Below are positions 7,928 to 16,761 of a stretch of DNA of 64,000 bases, one piece after another. The notes under the pieces are model-generated. The model was not told where the DNA came from. It made no database searches and saw only the letters and a program-made list of their open reading frames with translations. The first letter of the stretch is position 1, and each line of letters starts with the position of its first letter. The translations under genes were made by a program, and so were the position numbers. Source of the DNA: Heliomicrobium undosum (GTDB lineage Bacteria > Bacillota > Desulfitobacteriia > Heliobacteriales > Heliobacteriaceae); the NCBI RefSeq assembly GCF_009877425.1, contig NZ_WXEY01000004.1, positions 1 through 64,000 on the forward strand, written 5' to 3'.

Positions 7928-9366
7928 GTGAGAACACCTGCGCCTGCACGCAATCCAAAGAAGAAATGGCCGAATGGCTGAATTCGCCGGAATACCGGGA
8001 GATGAACTTCAACCGCAAAGCCCTTTCCATCAACCCCTCCAAAGCCTGTCAGCCCCTCGGCGCCCTCCTTTGCGCCCTCGGAATCGATGGCTGCCTCCCC
8101 TTCGTCCACGGTTCGCAAGGCTGCGCCGCTTACTTCCGCAACACCCTGAACCGTCACCTGCGCGAGCCTGTTCCCACCGTCTCCGACTCGATGACAGAAG
8201 ACTCGGCCGTCTTCGGCGGTCAAGCCAACCTGATCGAAGGCCTGAAAAACGCCTACCAGGTCTATAAGCCCCAGATGATCGGCGTCTTCACCTCCTGCAT
8301 GGCCGAGGTTATCGGCGACGACCTGAATGCCTTCATCGCCAACGCCCGCAACGCCGGTTCGGTGCCCCAGGATTTCCCCATCGCCTTCGCCCAGACGCCC
8401 TCCTTCGTGGGCTCCCACATCACCGGTTGGGACAACATGTTCAAAGCCCTGCTCCAATCCCTGGCTGACCCGCGCCATGGCAGATGGACCAACGGCCGCC
8501 TGTACGTCGTTCCCGGCTTTGACGCCTACCCCGGCAACCTGCGTGAATACAAGCGCCTCGTGTCGGCCATGGGCATCCCCATGACGATGCTGCCCGACGC
8601 CACCGAAGCCATGGATTCGCCCCACACCGGCGAGTACCAGATCTACCCCGGCGGCACGCCCATGTCTGAACTGGCGGACGCGCTGAACGCCTCCGGCTTC
8701 ATCTTCATGCAGCGCTACTCCACCGTCGGCAGCTACAAGTTCGTCAAAAACGTTCAGAAGATCAACACCGAAGTGGTCACCATGCCCATCGGCATCAACA
8801 ACACCGACAAGTTCCTGATGGCCCTCCAGGAGATGACCGGCAAGCCGATCCCGGCGGAACTGGAAAAAGAGCGCGGCCGCGCCGTCGACTCGGCCACCGA
8901 CGCTCACCAGTACATCCATGGCAAGCGCTTCGCCATGTTCGGCGACCCCGACCTGCTCCTCGGCCTCACCGGCTTCCTGCTCGAAATGGGCGGCATCCCT
9001 GCCCACATCGTCTGTACCAACGGCACCGAGCAATTCCGCAAGGACATCCAGGCGGTGCTCGACGCCAGCCCCTTCGGCAAGGACTGCGGCGTGCACGTCG
9101 GCCGCGACCTCTGGCATATGCGCTCCTTGCTGATGACGGAGCCCGTCGACATGCTGATCGGCGACTCCCACGGCAAGTTCGACGCCAAGGACGCCAACAT
9201 CCCCTTGGTCCGTATCGGCTTCCCGATCATGGACCGCGTCAACCTGCACCGCAGCCCCATCGTCGGCTACCAGGGCGCCATCAACCTGGTCACCATGATC
9301 GCCAACACCTTCATGGACCAAGTCGACCGGACCTGCCCGGACCGTCTCTTCGAACTGATGCGCTAA
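7924..9366 (+). CDS. nifK: Nitrogenase MoFe protein beta chain NifK
   Basis: A 480-residue NifK that pairs with NifD to form the MoFe heterotetramer. P-cluster cysteines C42 (KACQPLGA), C67 ([10 protein letters not shown]) and C125 ([11 protein letters not shown]) are conserved. It is shorter at the N-terminus than the Azotobacter protein, as is usual for Clostridia-type NifK. Start overlaps nifD by four bases (ATGA), giving tight coupling and equal stoichiometry. A perfect 12-bp hairpin follows the gene before nifE. Confidence 0.98.
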   Translation: MSENTCACTQSKEEMAEWLNSPEYREMNFNRKALSINPSKACQPLGALLCALGIDGCLPFVHGSQGCAAYFRNTLNRHLREPVPTVSDSMTEDSAVFGGQANLIEGLKNAYQVYKPQMIGVFTSCMAEVIGDDLNAFIANARNAGSVPQDFPIAFAQTPSFVGSHITGWDNMFKALLQSLADPRHGRWTNGRLYVVPGFDAYPGNLREYKRLVSAMGIPMTMLPDATEAMDSPHTGEYQIYPGGTPMSELADALNASGFIFMQRYSTVGSYKFVKNVQKINTEVVTMPIGINNTDKFLMALQEMTGKPIPAELEKERGRAVDSATDAHQYIHGKRFAMFGDPDLLLGLTGFLLEMGGIPAHIVCTNGTEQFRKDIQAVLDASPFGKDCGVHVGRDLWHMRSLLMTEPVDMLIGDSHGKFDAKDANIPLVRIGFPIMDRVNLHRSPIVGYQGAINLVTMIANTFMDQVDRTCPDRLFELMR

Positions 9367-9401
9367 TCCGGCGTTACGCCGCAGTGGAAGGATGGAAAAA
9401 G

Positions 9402-9429
9402 CTCCGGTGGCGGGAAGCCGCCACCGGAG
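9402..9429 (+). promoter_or_regulatory. Strong stem-loop between nifK and nifE
   Basis: CTCCGGTGGCGG (9402-9413) pairs perfectly with CCGCCACCGGAG (9418-9429) around a GAAG tetraloop. There is no T-run after it, so it is not a standard terminator. A hairpin at this junction could stabilise the 3' end of a processed nifHDK message or damp read-through into nifEN. Confidence 0.65.
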
Positions 9430-9534
9430 GCGTTCCCCTCCTTTCGGCAATCGTTAAAGAACCTTCTGGATTCGCTGCAACGAAGTGAAAACCAGAAACC
9501 AGCCTGAGAAAAAGTGGAATAGGGGGTGCCGCCG

Positions 9535-10893
9535 GTGTTTGTCAATCTGTCCAAGTTAAACCTGCGCGAGGAATGTCCTCTCACCGACAAGGGCGCGCCC
9601 AAGCTCTGCATGAAAGCGCTGCCTGGGGAAGGCGCCGAGCGCTCCTGCGCTTTCGACGGCGCCCGGGTCGTGCTCATGCCGATCACCGACGTCGCCCATG
9701 TCGTTCACGGTCCCATCGCCTGCGCCGGCAACTCCTGGGATAACCGGGGCGCTCGCTCCTCCGGGGCGCAGCTCTACCGCCGGGGGTTGACGACGGACCT
9801 GATGGAGATGGATGTCGTCTACGGAGGAGAGAAAAAGCTCGTCCAGGCCATCATCGAAATCGCCGCGAAACACCGGCCGAAGGCAGTCTTTGTCTATGCC
9901 ACCTGCGTGTCCGCCCTGATCGGCGACGACCTGGAATCTGCTTGCCGGCAAGCCCAAGCGCAGGTCCCCGTTCCCGTCATCCCCGTCAACGCCCCCGGTT
10001 TCCTCGGTGACAAAAACATCGGCAACCGAGTCTCCGGCGAAGTCCTCTTCCAGCATGTCATCGGCACCGCCGAACCGGAGGAGATCCACCCCTTCGCCAT
10101 CAACTTCATCGGCGAGTACAACATCGCCGGCGACCTCTGGGGCGTCCAGCCTTCGCTCGAAGCCATCGGCGTCAAACTGCAATCCTGCATCAGCGGCGAC
10201 GCCCGCTTCGACGACCTGCGCACCGCCCACCGGGCCAAACTGAACATCCTCGTCTGCTCGAAGAGCCTGACCAACCTGGTCAAGCAGATGGAGAAAAAAT
10301 ACGGCATCCCCTACATCGAAGGCTCCTTCTACGGGATCCATGACACGAGCAACACCTTGCGGGCCATCGCCGAAGCCTTCGGCGACGCCGACCTGATCGC
10401 CAGGACAGAAGCCCACATCCAAAAAAAAGAGGCCGAGACGCGGGCCGTCATCGCGCCCTATAGACAAGGACTCGAAGGCAAACGGGCCGTCCTCTTCACC
10501 GGCGGCGTCAAGACCTGGTCCATGGTTACCACATTGAAGGAACTGGGTATCGAGGTCCTCGCCGGCGGCACCCAGAACTCGACACCGGAAGACTTCCTGC
10601 GCATGAAAGCCCTCATGGATCCGGAAGCCCACATCATCGAAGACACCAGCGCCGCCGGATTCCTAACCCTGATCAAAGAAAAAGCGCCCGACCTGATCGT
10701 GGCGGGCGGCAAGACAAAGTACCTGGCCCACAAGACGCGAACCCCTTTTCTCGACATCAATCACGGACGCAGCCTTCCCTATGCCGGCTATGACGGCATG
10801 ATCACCTTCGCAAAAGCCGTCGCCCGCACCGTCTTCAGCCCCGTGTGGGAAAAAATGCGGCAACCCTTTCCGGCAGGAGGTGACGCGCAATGA
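9535..10893 (+). CDS. nifE: Nitrogenase FeMo-cofactor scaffold subunit NifE
   Basis: A 452-residue NifD paralogue. With NifN it forms the scaffold on which the NifB-cofactor is converted to FeMo-co. Visible family marks are KLCMKALPGEGAERSC near the N-terminus, HGPIACAGNSWDNRG, YATCVSALIGDD and LDINHGRSLPYAGYDG near the C-terminus, where the FeMo-co-binding histidine region of NifD is altered. GTG 9535 is preferred over GTG 9526, because the AGGGGG ribosome binding site occupies 9521-9526 and gives 8-base spacing to 9535. Its stop overlaps the nifN start by four bases. Confidence 0.96.
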   Translation: MFVNLSKLNLREECPLTDKGAPKLCMKALPGEGAERSCAFDGARVVLMPITDVAHVVHGPIACAGNSWDNRGARSSGAQLYRRGLTTDLMEMDVVYGGEKKLVQAIIEIAAKHRPKAVFVYATCVSALIGDDLESACRQAQAQVPVPVIPVNAPGFLGDKNIGNRVSGEVLFQHVIGTAEPEEIHPFAINFIGEYNIAGDLWGVQPSLEAIGVKLQSCISGDARFDDLRTAHRAKLNILVCSKSLTNLVKQMEKKYGIPYIEGSFYGIHDTSNTLRAIAEAFGDADLIARTEAHIQKKEAETRAVIAPYRQGLEGKRAVLFTGGVKTWSMVTTLKELGIEVLAGGTQNSTPEDFLRMKALMDPEAHIIEDTSAAGFLTLIKEKAPDLIVAGGKTKYLAHKTRTPFLDINHGRSLPYAGYDGMITFAKAVARTVFSPVWEKMRQPFPAGGDAQ

Positions 10894-12173
10894 CCGCCAC
10901 CGCCTTCGCCCCCCGAAGCTACACCGGCAACCCCCAGAAAAACAGCCCCGCCTTGGGCGCCACCCTGGCCTACATGGGCGTCGACGGGCTTTTGGCCCTC
11001 CTGCACGGCTCCCAGGGATGCTCCACCTTCATCCGGCTTCAGTTGTCGCGCCACTTCAAAGAACCGGTGCCCCTCAACTCGACGGCCCTTTTGGAGGACA
11101 CGGCTATCTTCGGCGGCTGGGAACACCTGAAAAAGGGCATCGCCAAAGCAGCCGACAAGTTCAAGCCGCGCATCATCGGTGTCATGAGTTCGGGCCTGAC
11201 AGAGACCTTCGGCGATGACATGGAAAGCGCCTGGTCCACCTTGCGGCAGGAACGGCCCGACCTGAGCGACCTGCCCGTCGTCCTGGCCAAAACGCCCGAC
11301 TACGTCGGTTCGTTGCAAGAAGGCTACCAGCGCACCGCCCTGGCCCTCGTGGAGACACTGGCCAAGGATCCCGCGCCGCAGGATGCAAAGACCGTCGCCC
11401 TCTTTCCCGGCGTCCATCTCACCCCGGCCGACGTGGAAGAACTGAAAGACATGGTGAGCCTCTTCGGACTGACACCGCTTGTTCTGCCGGACATCTCCAC
11501 ATCTCTGGACGGCCACTCCGAGCTCGACCCGGCGCCGGTCGTACAGGGCGGCATCACCTTAGAGGAAATCCGCCGCATCCCCGGCTGTGTCGCCGCCTTC
11601 TCCTTCGGCCCCAGCATGGCCGTCGTCGGCGAGGCACTCCAGCGGATGCACGGCGTGCCCCATATGGCCGTCCACTCCTTGACGGGGTTGGAAGCCGTCG
11701 ACATCTTCGTCCTCAAACTGTGCCAAATCTCGGGACGGCCCATTCCGGAGCGACTGCTCCGGCAGCGGAGCCGCCTGTTGGATACACTGGCCGACTACCA
11801 CGACCAGATCGGCCGGAAAAAAATTGCCTTGGCCCTCGAATCGGACCTCCTGCTGAGCTTAGCCGGCTGCCTCGCCGAATTCGGCGCCGTCATCCAGACG
11901 GCCCTGGCCGCCACAGCCCCTGACCCGAGCGCGGTCCCCCCGGGCATCCCCGTCATTGTCGGCGACCTGGAGCACCTGGAGGAGACGGCCGTCGGCAGCC
12001 ACCTGATCATCGCCAACTCCAACGCCCGCCAAGCGGCCCTGCCGCTCAAAATCCCCCACCTGCGCGCCGGCCTTCCTGTCTTTGACCGGGCCGGCATGCC
12101 CCAGACGGTCTGGATCGGCTACCGGGGAACCCAGCGATTCCTCATCGACTGCCTGAACGCCATGGCTGTGTAA
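10890..12173 (+). CDS. nifN: Nitrogenase FeMo-cofactor scaffold subunit NifN
   Basis: A 427-residue NifK paralogue, partner of NifE. It has the N-terminal NSPALGATLAYMGVDG and HGSQGCSTF blocks and the MSSGLTETFGDD motif, in which the third P-cluster cysteine of NifK is replaced, as expected for NifN. It is a compact version with no NifX or NifB fusion. The ATG overlaps nifE by four bases. NifEN heterotetramer assembly would require the equal expression that this coupling suggests. Confidence 0.95.
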   Translation: MTATAFAPRSYTGNPQKNSPALGATLAYMGVDGLLALLHGSQGCSTFIRLQLSRHFKEPVPLNSTALLEDTAIFGGWEHLKKGIAKAADKFKPRIIGVMSSGLTETFGDDMESAWSTLRQERPDLSDLPVVLAKTPDYVGSLQEGYQRTALALVETLAKDPAPQDAKTVALFPGVHLTPADVEELKDMVSLFGLTPLVLPDISTSLDGHSELDPAPVVQGGITLEEIRRIPGCVAAFSFGPSMAVVGEALQRMHGVPHMAVHSLTGLEAVDIFVLKLCQISGRPIPERLLRQRSRLLDTLADYHDQIGRKKIALALESDLLLSLAGCLAEFGAVIQTALAATAPDPSAVPPGIPVIVGDLEHLEETAVGSHLIIANSNARQAALPLKIPHLRAGLPVFDRAGMPQTVWIGYRGTQRFLIDCLNAMAV

Positions 12174-12186
12174 GGAGGCGCCTATC

Positions 12187-12576
12187 ATGCTCGTCGCTTT
12201 TGCCACCGAGAGCCAGACCCACATCGACGCCCACTTCGGGCTCGCTCCCGCCTTTGCCCTCTATGACATTACCCCGGAAGCGATCACATCAAAGGGGATC
12301 GTCTACTGCCCCCAGGAGTTCGCCCCAGACGCCGACAAAGAGGATAAAGTCGAAAACCGCATGCAGATCCTGCGCGGCTGCGCCGTCGCCTACTGCACCA
12401 GCATCGGCGGCCCGGCAGCAGCCCGCCTGGTCCAGAGCGGGATCCACCCACTGAAAGTGCCTGAAGGCACGGCCATCGAGGATGAACTGAAGCGCCTGCA
12501 AACCCTGCTGGCCGGTTCCCCGCCGCCGTGGCTGCGCAAACGGCTCCAACAAGAAAAGATGATGAAGGAGGACTAA
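12187..12576 (+). CDS. nifX: FeMo-cofactor carrier protein NifX
   Basis: A 129-residue NifX-domain protein (dinitrogenase iron-molybdenum cofactor biosynthesis family). It starts with LVAFATESQTHIDAHFG, the cofactor-binding loop, and has RGCAVAYCTSIGGPAAARLVQSGIHPLKV in the middle. NifX binds NifB-co and FeMo-co precursors and shuttles them to and from NifEN. AAGGAGGCGCC precedes ATG 12187. The C-terminus is a charged helix. Two distant homologues of this domain lie in a separate island at 49437-50205. Confidence 0.93.
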   Translation: MLVAFATESQTHIDAHFGLAPAFALYDITPEAITSKGIVYCPQEFAPDADKEDKVENRMQILRGCAVAYCTSIGGPAAARLVQSGIHPLKVPEGTAIEDELKRLQTLLAGSPPPWLRKRLQQEKMMKED

Positions 12577-12580
12577 ACAT

Positions 12581-12847
12581 ATGGCTACCTTCACCGGATT
12601 GACCTACGGCGGTCAAGAATGGACCCCCAAATTCGTCGAGGCGATCGACCCCATGAAATGCATGGGCTGCGGCCGCTGCATCAAGGTTTGCTCCCAGGGC
12701 GCTCTCGGCCTCGACACCTTCATGGATGAAGACGACATGCAGCGCATGATCTCCATCATCGCCGACAAGGACCGTTGCATCGGCTGCCAGGCTTGCGGCC
12801 GGACCTGCGCCAAGCGCTGCTTTACCTTTGCGCCGAAAGAGATCTAA
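12581..12847 (+). CDS. Nif-associated 2[4Fe-4S] ferredoxin (FdxB / ferredoxin III type)
   Basis: An 88-residue ferredoxin with two cluster motifs: C27-x2-C30-x2-C33-x3-C37 and C66-x2-C69-x2-C72-x3-C76, plus an extra cysteine at 80. The long spacer between motifs and the conserved GGQEWTPKFV start identify the nif-specific ferredoxin III family. It is probably an electron donor in cofactor assembly (NifB or NifEN) or to NifH. It begins four bases after the nifX stop, with GGAGG just upstream. A 95-base gap with a small GGGAG/CTCCC hairpin follows before nifB. Confidence 0.92.
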   Translation: MATFTGLTYGGQEWTPKFVEAIDPMKCMGCGRCIKVCSQGALGLDTFMDEDDMQRMISIIADKDRCIGCQACGRTCAKRCFTFAPKEI

Positions 12848-12942
12848 GGTTGAAGCAGGGGAGTCGCCTCCCATCAGCGTGAAGCTACAGGTTTTTCACA
12901 TCACCTGACGCGAAAAAAATGAACCGGAAAGAGGTGTGAAAC

Positions 12943-13776
12943 ATGGGATGTCTCGGATCTTGCGATGGAAACCAAAAAGAGTCGACCCCTCGCCACCCCT
13001 GTTTCTCACCTCAGGGTCACGGCAAAGCCGGGCGCATTCACCTGCCGGTGGCGCCGAGTTGCAACATCGGCTGTGGATACTGTGTGCGTAAATTCGACTG
13101 TGCCAACGAATCCCGTCCCGGCGTCACCAGCCGGGTGATCACGCCGGAACAGGCGCTTTGGCGCGTTGATCAGGCCTTGGCTTCCGATATCGGCGCCTAT
13201 CTCAACGTGGTCGGCATCGCAGGCCCCGGAGAACCGCTAGCCAACGAAAACACCTTCAAGACCTTTAGCCTGATTCAAGAGCATCATCCGCACTTGATCA
13301 GTTGCGTCAGTTCCAACGGTTTGATGCTCGCCGATCGCCTCGACGATCTGGTGAAGCTGAATGTCTCGCACATCACGGTCACCATGAACACGCTCGATCC
13401 GGCCATCGGCGCGCGCATCTACCGCCATGTGCGCTATCAGGGACAACGGTTGACTGGGGAAGCGGGCGCCGCATTGCTTATCGAGCGGCAACTGCGCGGC
13501 ATCGAAATGGCGGCGGCCGCCGGACGGACCGTCAAAGTGAATACGGTCGTCATCCCGGGCCTGAACGATGACAAGATCGAAACGCTTGCCCGGGAAGTGA
13601 AAAGCCGCGGGGCTGCGCTGCTCAATCTCATGCCCCTGATCAACCAGGGTGATTTCGCCGATTGGGCGCCGCCGACGCCGGCCATGCTGCAGAAGCTGCA
13701 ACAAAAAGCGTCCGTCATCCTGCCCCAACTGGCCCACTGCCGCCAGTGCCGCGCCGACGCCATCGGATTGATATAA
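12943..13776 (+). CDS. nifB: FeMo-cofactor core synthase NifB (radical SAM)
   Basis: A 277-residue radical SAM protein that builds the 8Fe-9S-C core (NifB-co). The SAM-cluster motif CNIGCGYC gives C40, C44 and C47; the ESRPGVTS segment follows, and the C-terminal CRQCRADAIG block supplies further cluster cysteines. It lacks the C-terminal NifX-like domain of proteobacterial NifB, so it is the short form found in Clostridia and archaea. AAAGAGGTG precedes ATG 12943. It is followed 18 bases later by nifV, so both are in the nif operon. Confidence 0.96.
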   Translation: MGCLGSCDGNQKESTPRHPCFSPQGHGKAGRIHLPVAPSCNIGCGYCVRKFDCANESRPGVTSRVITPEQALWRVDQALASDIGAYLNVVGIAGPGEPLANENTFKTFSLIQEHHPHLISCVSSNGLMLADRLDDLVKLNVSHITVTMNTLDPAIGARIYRHVRYQGQRLTGEAGAALLIERQLRGIEMAAAAGRTVKVNTVVIPGLNDDKIETLAREVKSRGAALLNLMPLINQGDFADWAPPTPAMLQKLQQKASVILPQLAHCRQCRADAIGLI

Positions 13777-13794
13777 GGGTAAGGGGGCGTTGTC

Positions 13795-14925
13795 ATGCGC
13801 CAACGGGTTTGGTTGATGGATACGACGTTACGCGACGGCGAGCAAACGCCGGGGGTGGCTTTTTGCCCACAGGAAAAAGAGCTGCTGGCCCGGCGCCTCG
13901 CTGAAGCGGGCGTCCACGAAATTGAAACGGGCGTGCCCGCCATGGGAGAAGACGAACAGGAGACCATCGCCCGCATCGTCAAGTTGAACCTGCCGGCGCG
14001 GGTGACCACCTGGAACCGGGCTGTCATCTCCGATCTGGAAGCGAGCCTCAAGTGCGGCGTCCATAGTGTCGCCATCTGCCTTCCCTCTTCGGATCAGCAG
14101 ATCACCCAGAAACTCCGCCAAAGCCGCCAGTGGGTCCTCGACCAGATGGGCGAGTGTGTCCGCCGGGCCAAGGCGGAAGGGCTCTATGTGGTGATCGGAC
14201 TGGAAGATGCCAGCCGAGCCGATCCCCAGTTTTTGATCCAACTGGGCGTGGAAGCGGAGCGTCTCAAAGTGAACCGGCTGCGCATCTCCGACACGCTGGG
14301 CATCCTCGACCCCATCCGCACCTTCACCCTTTTTGACCGCTTGGCGTCATCGCTCTCGATTCCCTTGGAGATCCATGCCCACAATGACCTGGGCATGGCC
14401 ACGGCCAACACGGTGTCCGCCATCCAGGCGGGCGCCAAGGCGGCAAGCGTCACCGTCTGCGGGCTCGGCGAGCGGGCCGGCAACGCCCCCCTGGAAGAGG
14501 TGGCCCTGGCCCTGCGCCAGTGCTGCGGCGCTGATACGCGCATCAACCTGGAACTGTTGCCGGCGCTCTGCCGGCTCGTCAGTTGGTCCACACGCCGGCC
14601 CATCCCCTTTTCCAAGCCTGTCATCGGCCGCGACGCCTTTACGCACGCTTCATCCATTCATGTGGACGGACTGAATAAAGACCGTTCAAACTATGAAGCC
14701 TATCCCCCCGAGTATGTGGGCCGCCGCCACCGCATCGCCCTTGGCAAATACAGCGGGCGAAAACCCCTGGACGAACTGCTCAAGGCCCAGGGGCACGACC
14801 TGGACCAGGAGGGGATGACCCAATTGCTCCTGAACGTGCGCCAACTCAGCCAAGTCTTGAAGCGCCCCCTGCGCCGGCACGACATCCTCGACCTCGTTTC
14901 CGGTGAGACGTCCTCGCAAACGTAA
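13795..14925 (+). CDS. nifV: Homocitrate synthase NifV
   Basis: A 376-residue HMG-CoA lyase-like (DRE-TIM barrel) enzyme that condenses acetyl-CoA and 2-oxoglutarate to homocitrate, the organic ligand of FeMo-co. The N-terminus has DTTLRDGEQTPGVAF with the catalytic/metal Arg-Asp, and HAHNDLGMATANT carries the metal-binding histidines; VCGLGERAGNAPLEEV and FTHASSIHVDGL are typical. It is the last gene with a clear nif role. It could also serve as an isopropylmalate/homocitrate-type synthase in biosynthesis, but the operon position favours NifV. Confidence 0.94.
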   Translation: MRQRVWLMDTTLRDGEQTPGVAFCPQEKELLARRLAEAGVHEIETGVPAMGEDEQETIARIVKLNLPARVTTWNRAVISDLEASLKCGVHSVAICLPSSDQQITQKLRQSRQWVLDQMGECVRRAKAEGLYVVIGLEDASRADPQFLIQLGVEAERLKVNRLRISDTLGILDPIRTFTLFDRLASSLSIPLEIHAHNDLGMATANTVSAIQAGAKAASVTVCGLGERAGNAPLEEVALALRQCCGADTRINLELLPALCRLVSWSTRRPIPFSKPVIGRDAFTHASSIHVDGLNKDRSNYEAYPPEYVGRRHRIALGKYSGRKPLDELLKAQGHDLDQEGMTQLLLNVRQLSQVLKRPLRRHDILDLVSGETSSQT

Positions 14926-15022
14926 ACGCGTTCCCGAGGAACAATTTGTCGACCTGTCACCTACTGACCGTCTATGGAATACATTGCCACTGAAAAAACC
15001 AAAGTGGCAAGGAGAGATGGTC

Positions 15023-15517
15023 ATGGACGGCGCGTATCCCCTTTCCCCCGCCTATCGTCCCATGATGTGCGACAGGCTTCGCGGCATGATTGGCCAAGAA
15101 ATGACCGCCGAGGTCCGCCATCCCGACGGCATGCGGATCTACACGGGCCGCCTCATCTCCGTGGGAGACGATTATATCGAATTGGAGATGGAGGATTCCC
15201 GGGCGACGGCGCAAACGGACGATGCGGTCACGGAAGTCATGGCTGGCGGAGAAGCCTTTGCCTCTGAAGAAGCGATGACTGCGGAAGCGGTCATGGCGCC
15301 GGAAGAGATGATGGCGGTAGAAACGATGGCGGGAGATACCGTGCAAGCGGAGCAGTTTTTTTACCCGCCCTACCGCTACCCCTACCGCTTTCCCTATCGT
15401 CGCCCCTTTTTCGGTCCGGGATTCGGGCCGGGATTTGGACCGGGACCTTTTTACCGCACCTTCATCCCCATTTTCCTCTTGACGTCGCTGTTGGCCCGTC
15501 CCGGCTATTACTACTGA
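15023..15517 (+). CDS. Unknown protein with FGPG/PYR-rich C-terminus
   Basis: A 164-residue protein of unknown function. The N-terminal half contains a short beta-rich module (RLRGMIGQEMTAEVR ... YTGRLISVGDDYIELEME, about residues 15-60) resembling the small Sm-like/coat-associated modules that Firmicutes use in surface or spore proteins. An acidic Met/Ala/Glu-rich spacer follows, then YPYRFPYRRPFFGPGFGPG and a hydrophobic end. The frame is open from 14903, inside nifV, but GGAG at 15011-15014 fits ATG 15023. It is 97 bases after nifV and before a terminator, so it may be the last gene of the nif transcript. A link to nitrogen fixation is not supported. Confidence 0.65.
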   Translation: MDGAYPLSPAYRPMMCDRLRGMIGQEMTAEVRHPDGMRIYTGRLISVGDDYIELEMEDSRATAQTDDAVTEVMAGGEAFASEEAMTAEAVMAPEEMMAVETMAGDTVQAEQFFYPPYRYPYRFPYRRPFFGPGFGPGFGPGPFYRTFIPIFLLTSLLARPGYYY

Positions 15518-15633
15518 TGCATGGAATGTCAGCGGTTCCCCGCCAGCGTCGGTGATGCGTCGCGAACGTGCGTAGTCCCGCTGATTGCCATAGGTAACCC
15601 TCACCCCAACCCCATCGGTCTTGATCACAGGCC

Positions 15634-15668
15634 ACGCCCGGAACGGATTGTTCCAGGGCGTTTTTTTT
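15634..15668 (+). terminator. Rho-independent terminator closing the nif region
   Basis: ACGCCC-GGAAC (15634-15644) pairs with GTTCC-A-GGGCGT (15650-15661), with one bulged A, followed by eight T residues (15661-15668). Confidence 0.88.
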
Positions 15669-15775
15669 GATCCCCGGGGGAAGCTGCGGACACACCCGAA
15701 AAAAGGGTGTATAATGTAGTTTTAGACGAAGCCAGGTCGGCGACAGCCGATCACATGCACTAAGGGGATGGGACG

Positions 15776-16738
15776 GTGGCAGCGCAAGGCAAGACACAAC
15801 GCCCGGCAAAAACCTATCTGAAACTGATCCTGACGACCTGTTTCTGGGGGGGCACCTTCGTCGCCGCCAAATTGGCGGTCCAGGAGGCGCCGCCCTTTTA
15901 TTCGGCAACCAGCCGGTTTACTGTCGCCACCCTGGTCCTCTTTGCCATCGTCGCCTGGGAGGCCTATCGACCGGGAGGGGAGGGCCGCATCCCCTACCCC
16001 CGAGGGTGGCGCCAAATCCTCGGCCTGTTCAGCCTTGGGCTAACGGGGATTTTCTTTTACAACGCCTTTTTCTTTACGGGATTGAAGTTTACGACAGCCG
16101 CCAACGGCTCCCTCGTCATCGCCATCAATCCCTTGGTCACGGCCATCTTCTCGGCGCTCCTGCTGAGAGAACGTTTCCGGCCGATCCAGGCCGTCGGTTT
16201 TTTGATCTCCTTCATCGGTGTTGTCACCGTCGTTTCGCGCGGCTCCCTGGAGGTCCTCCGCGGGCTCTTCTTCAACCCCGGCGACGTGATCCTGTTGGGC
16301 GCGCCGATCTCTTGGGCTTTGTACTCGATCCTGGGGAAAAAGATGCTCGGCCGGTTTTCGCCGCTGGTGGCGACAGCCTATGCGACCCTGTTCGGCACGC
16401 TGCTGCTGCTGCCGGCGGCCTTCATCGAGACGGCCCTGACCGATAGGACAGCCGGCTTTTCCTGGATCGGCTGGACGGCCATTTTGCAGTTGGCCCTGCT
16501 CGGGACGGTGCTGGGCTTTGTCTGGTGGTATGAGGGCGTCAACACCATCGGCCCCGGCCCATCGGCCATCTTCGTCAATCTCGTGCCTGTTTTCGGATGC
16601 ATCTTCGGCGTCGTCTTTCTCCATGAAGGGGTCGCCTGGCCCCAACTGGCCGGCGGCGCTTTGGTCATCACGGGTGTGTTGACAGGGACGCTGGGCGCGA
16701 GCGGGGGACCGGATCTGCGGCGCAATAGTCTGTTATAA
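15776..16738 (+). CDS. EamA-family (DMT superfamily) transporter
   Basis: A 320-residue inner-membrane protein with about ten hydrophobic helices in two EamA repeats (about residues 15-150 and 170-310). It has the FWGGTFVAAKLAV start of repeat 1 and the PVFGCIFGVVFLHEG end of repeat 2. EamA proteins export metabolites or amino acids; the substrate cannot be told. GTG 15776 is preceded by AAGGGG at 15762-15767. A second EamA gene follows 23 bases later in the same direction. The two are not close copies of each other, which would fit either a heteromeric pair or two separate exporters. Confidence 0.88.
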   Translation: MAAQGKTQRPAKTYLKLILTTCFWGGTFVAAKLAVQEAPPFYSATSRFTVATLVLFAIVAWEAYRPGGEGRIPYPRGWRQILGLFSLGLTGIFFYNAFFFTGLKFTTAANGSLVIAINPLVTAIFSALLLRERFRPIQAVGFLISFIGVVTVVSRGSLEVLRGLFFNPGDVILLGAPISWALYSILGKKMLGRFSPLVATAYATLFGTLLLLPAAFIETALTDRTAGFSWIGWTAILQLALLGTVLGFVWWYEGVNTIGPGPSAIFVNLVPVFGCIFGVVFLHEGVAWPQLAGGALVITGVLTGTLGASGGPDLRRNSLL

Positions 16739-16761
16739 GCGTTATACCGGAGGAATCTCAC

